Below are positions 62,700 to 64,000 of a stretch of DNA of 64,000 nucleotides, piece by piece. Position 1 is the first letter of the stretch. Every line of letters begins with the position of its first letter. This DNA comes from Vandiemenella viatica (lineage: Eukaryota > Arthropoda > Insecta > Orthoptera > Morabidae), in NCBI GenBank assembly GCA_031002005.1, contig CM061914.1, positions 18,524,148 to 18,588,147 of the forward strand. Reading direction: 5' to 3'. Both the position numbers and the translations under genes were made by a program. The notes under the pieces are model-generated. The model was given only the letters and a program-made list of their open reading frames with translations. It did no database searches and had not been told where the DNA came from.

Positions 62700-64000
62700 T
62701 TAACTCAAATTGGTCCATGATCTGGCTAAGTAACAAGGTATCCGTTGCAGCAACTTAATAATTCGTTTCAGAATGGCGTCACGAACTGAATAGTAGTGAT
62801 AACGAACTGTAGGGATGCTAGAAGCTCTATTCTTGAAACGAGTTTCGCAAATTTTTTGGCGGTAGTCCTGAGTGCTTGAATACCACTTCCCATCGCTTTT
62901 TTGATCGAGAGAATAACATAAATATTCTTCAAAGAAATCCGGGCAAGGAAACCGATTTAACTGATATTTTGGCGGCACTAGCTATTACCAAATTTAATGA
63001 CAGTTACTTTAATTAAAAAATGCTTGAAGATACTTTTTCAGAATTTTGCGTTTGCCACATTTGTTCCTCCTACCAAATTGGATCGACTGTCATATCTTTG
63101 GCCTCGACAATCGTTCATATCCAAATGGAACTTTTGCCAAGTATCAATGCTAAACGGGGCAGCGCCCCAAAGAGTCACTTTCCGGATTGTAAGCACAGCG
63201 TAATACTTCGCCTTCATTAGTGTCAGCAAAAATGTTCTACGTGACTTACATCAAGAGCTCAATTCAGTATGATGGAAAAATATTTAGATGACCTAACCAT
63301 AGTCAAAATTTTATTACGAACTTCATTCGATTTGAATACTTATGCCAATTTAATAAGATATTATTCTCGTTATTAGCAATACGGCGGAGATGTTCCATCA
63401 CCACCGGGTAATATTTTCCTAGCAGTTGCAATATACCCAGGAAGTTACCATCATTAGAATTATTTACTATTTCAGATCCAAAGCTTCCTCTGAACAAGAT
63501 ATCATTCATTAGAGGATTGCAACCCACTGTGATTTTTCGTCTTCAGTCTGTATATACAAATACTTGTCTAGTTATTTAATGGAATTAACGCTTCTATCCA
63601 ACTGAGCATTGTGTGATTGTGATCTGATGAACTTTCGTGAGTTTTGAGACGCTCTGATAAGTAAATCCTTTCATCCAATCCTTCTTTCCCAAATAAAAAC
63701 GAGACCTTCTGTTGAATAAACAACATATGAACAATATACTTAATCCGCAGATTTAGAATAAAGGAACTATCTACTTTTATAAGTTTCTTCATTTGGTGTT
63801 TGTGAAAATACGTATTTGGAAAACGACGTCCATGATTTTTTTTAATTGGATTTTTTCGTTGCTTCAATAATTATTTCATCTCTGTCAGCAGAGTCAATGA
63901 GCGACAATTTTGAAATATCACCATAATTTGTACTTTGAAAAGGCGACTGTGGTGGTATGTCTTGTATACCCATTTGTAATCTTTTGAACAGCAGACGACG
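62700..64000 (-). pseudogene. hAT transposase remnant with zf-TTF and DUF4371 parts
   Basis: From right to left on the minus strand: NYGDISKLSLIDSADRDEI (about 63930-63870); GRRFPNTYFHKHQMKKLI; KVSFLFGKEG; YLSERLKTHESSSDHNHTM then LSWIEA (zf-TTF type, ERLK.HE.S..H); GNFLGILQLLGKYYPVVME then HLRRIANNE (start of DUF4371); DMNDCRGQRYDSRSNLVGG (C.GQ.YD....M.G); then RFKNRASSIPTVRYHY. The motif order is that of ZMYM1-like hAT transposases. Several frameshifts; the N-terminus reaches the right edge. Confidence 0.8.

Overview
The window is an AT-rich piece of an animal nuclear genome with long introns and very many decayed transposons. A tRNA-derived SINE with the body seen in locusts and related insects, together with many CR1/Jockey-like LINEs, Penelope-like elements, hAT and Helitron elements, points to a polyneopteran insect (Orthoptera or a relative). 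That assignment is inference; no species can be named. The 1000-base N run at 52123-53122 shows it is a scaffold from a draft assembly.

The only host gene I can support is glutamate synthase (GOGAT) on the minus strand. Ten consecutive exons between 37685 and 1443 splice in frame into about 490 residues: the C-terminal part of the type-2 glutamine amidotransferase domain (motifs [28 protein letters not shown]) and the start of the central domain ([32 protein letters not shown]). The amidotransferase N-terminus with its catalytic Cys is not recognisable upstream to 64000. The 3' part (rest of the central domain, FMN/2-oxoglutarate synthase domain, NADH-binding part) lies beyond the left edge. 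The first intron of the series appears to use a GC donor.

Introns (1-37.5 kb): SINE with 13-bp target duplications (502-762); 85-bp-arm hairpin (2563-2758); mariner remnant (4395-4660); Helitron-like element (7730-9525); four Penelope-like fragments (9.6-10.2, 22.5-23.6, 25.2-25.8, 26.7-28.1 kb); dimeric 167-bp satellite (16.4-18.1 kb) ending near a second Helitron-like terminus; a 200-bp element with a hammerhead-like core and 12-bp direct repeats (20415-20614); an 870-bp foldback (23.6-24.5 kb); a minus-strand LINE relic (28.75-29.7 kb); and, in the 6.4-kb intron 29968-36420, an old LINE split by a younger CR1-like LINE and again by that family's truncated, inverted tail.

Upstream side (37.7-64 kb): two hAT-type MITEs with perfect 8-bp target duplications (38398-38771, 39827-40196); a hAT transposase remnant; a Penelope-like element interrupted by a Jockey-like fragment; a Ty3/Gypsy element (44254-51661, minus) that has lost reverse transcriptase, RNase H and most of integrase and sits with an ATAT duplication inside a LINE; a sequence gap flanked by a near-identical repeat; a LINE with endonuclease and reverse transcriptase (55.4-57.9 kb); another Jockey-like fragment (60-60.9 kb); and a minus-strand zf-TTF/DUF4371 hAT transposase relic (61.65-64 kb) interrupted by a 750-bp inverted-repeat element.

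No CRISPR array, operon or intact novel gene system is visible. The most noteworthy items are the nested-insertion chronology, the dimeric satellite tied to a Helitron-like end, and the small hammerhead-like elements.
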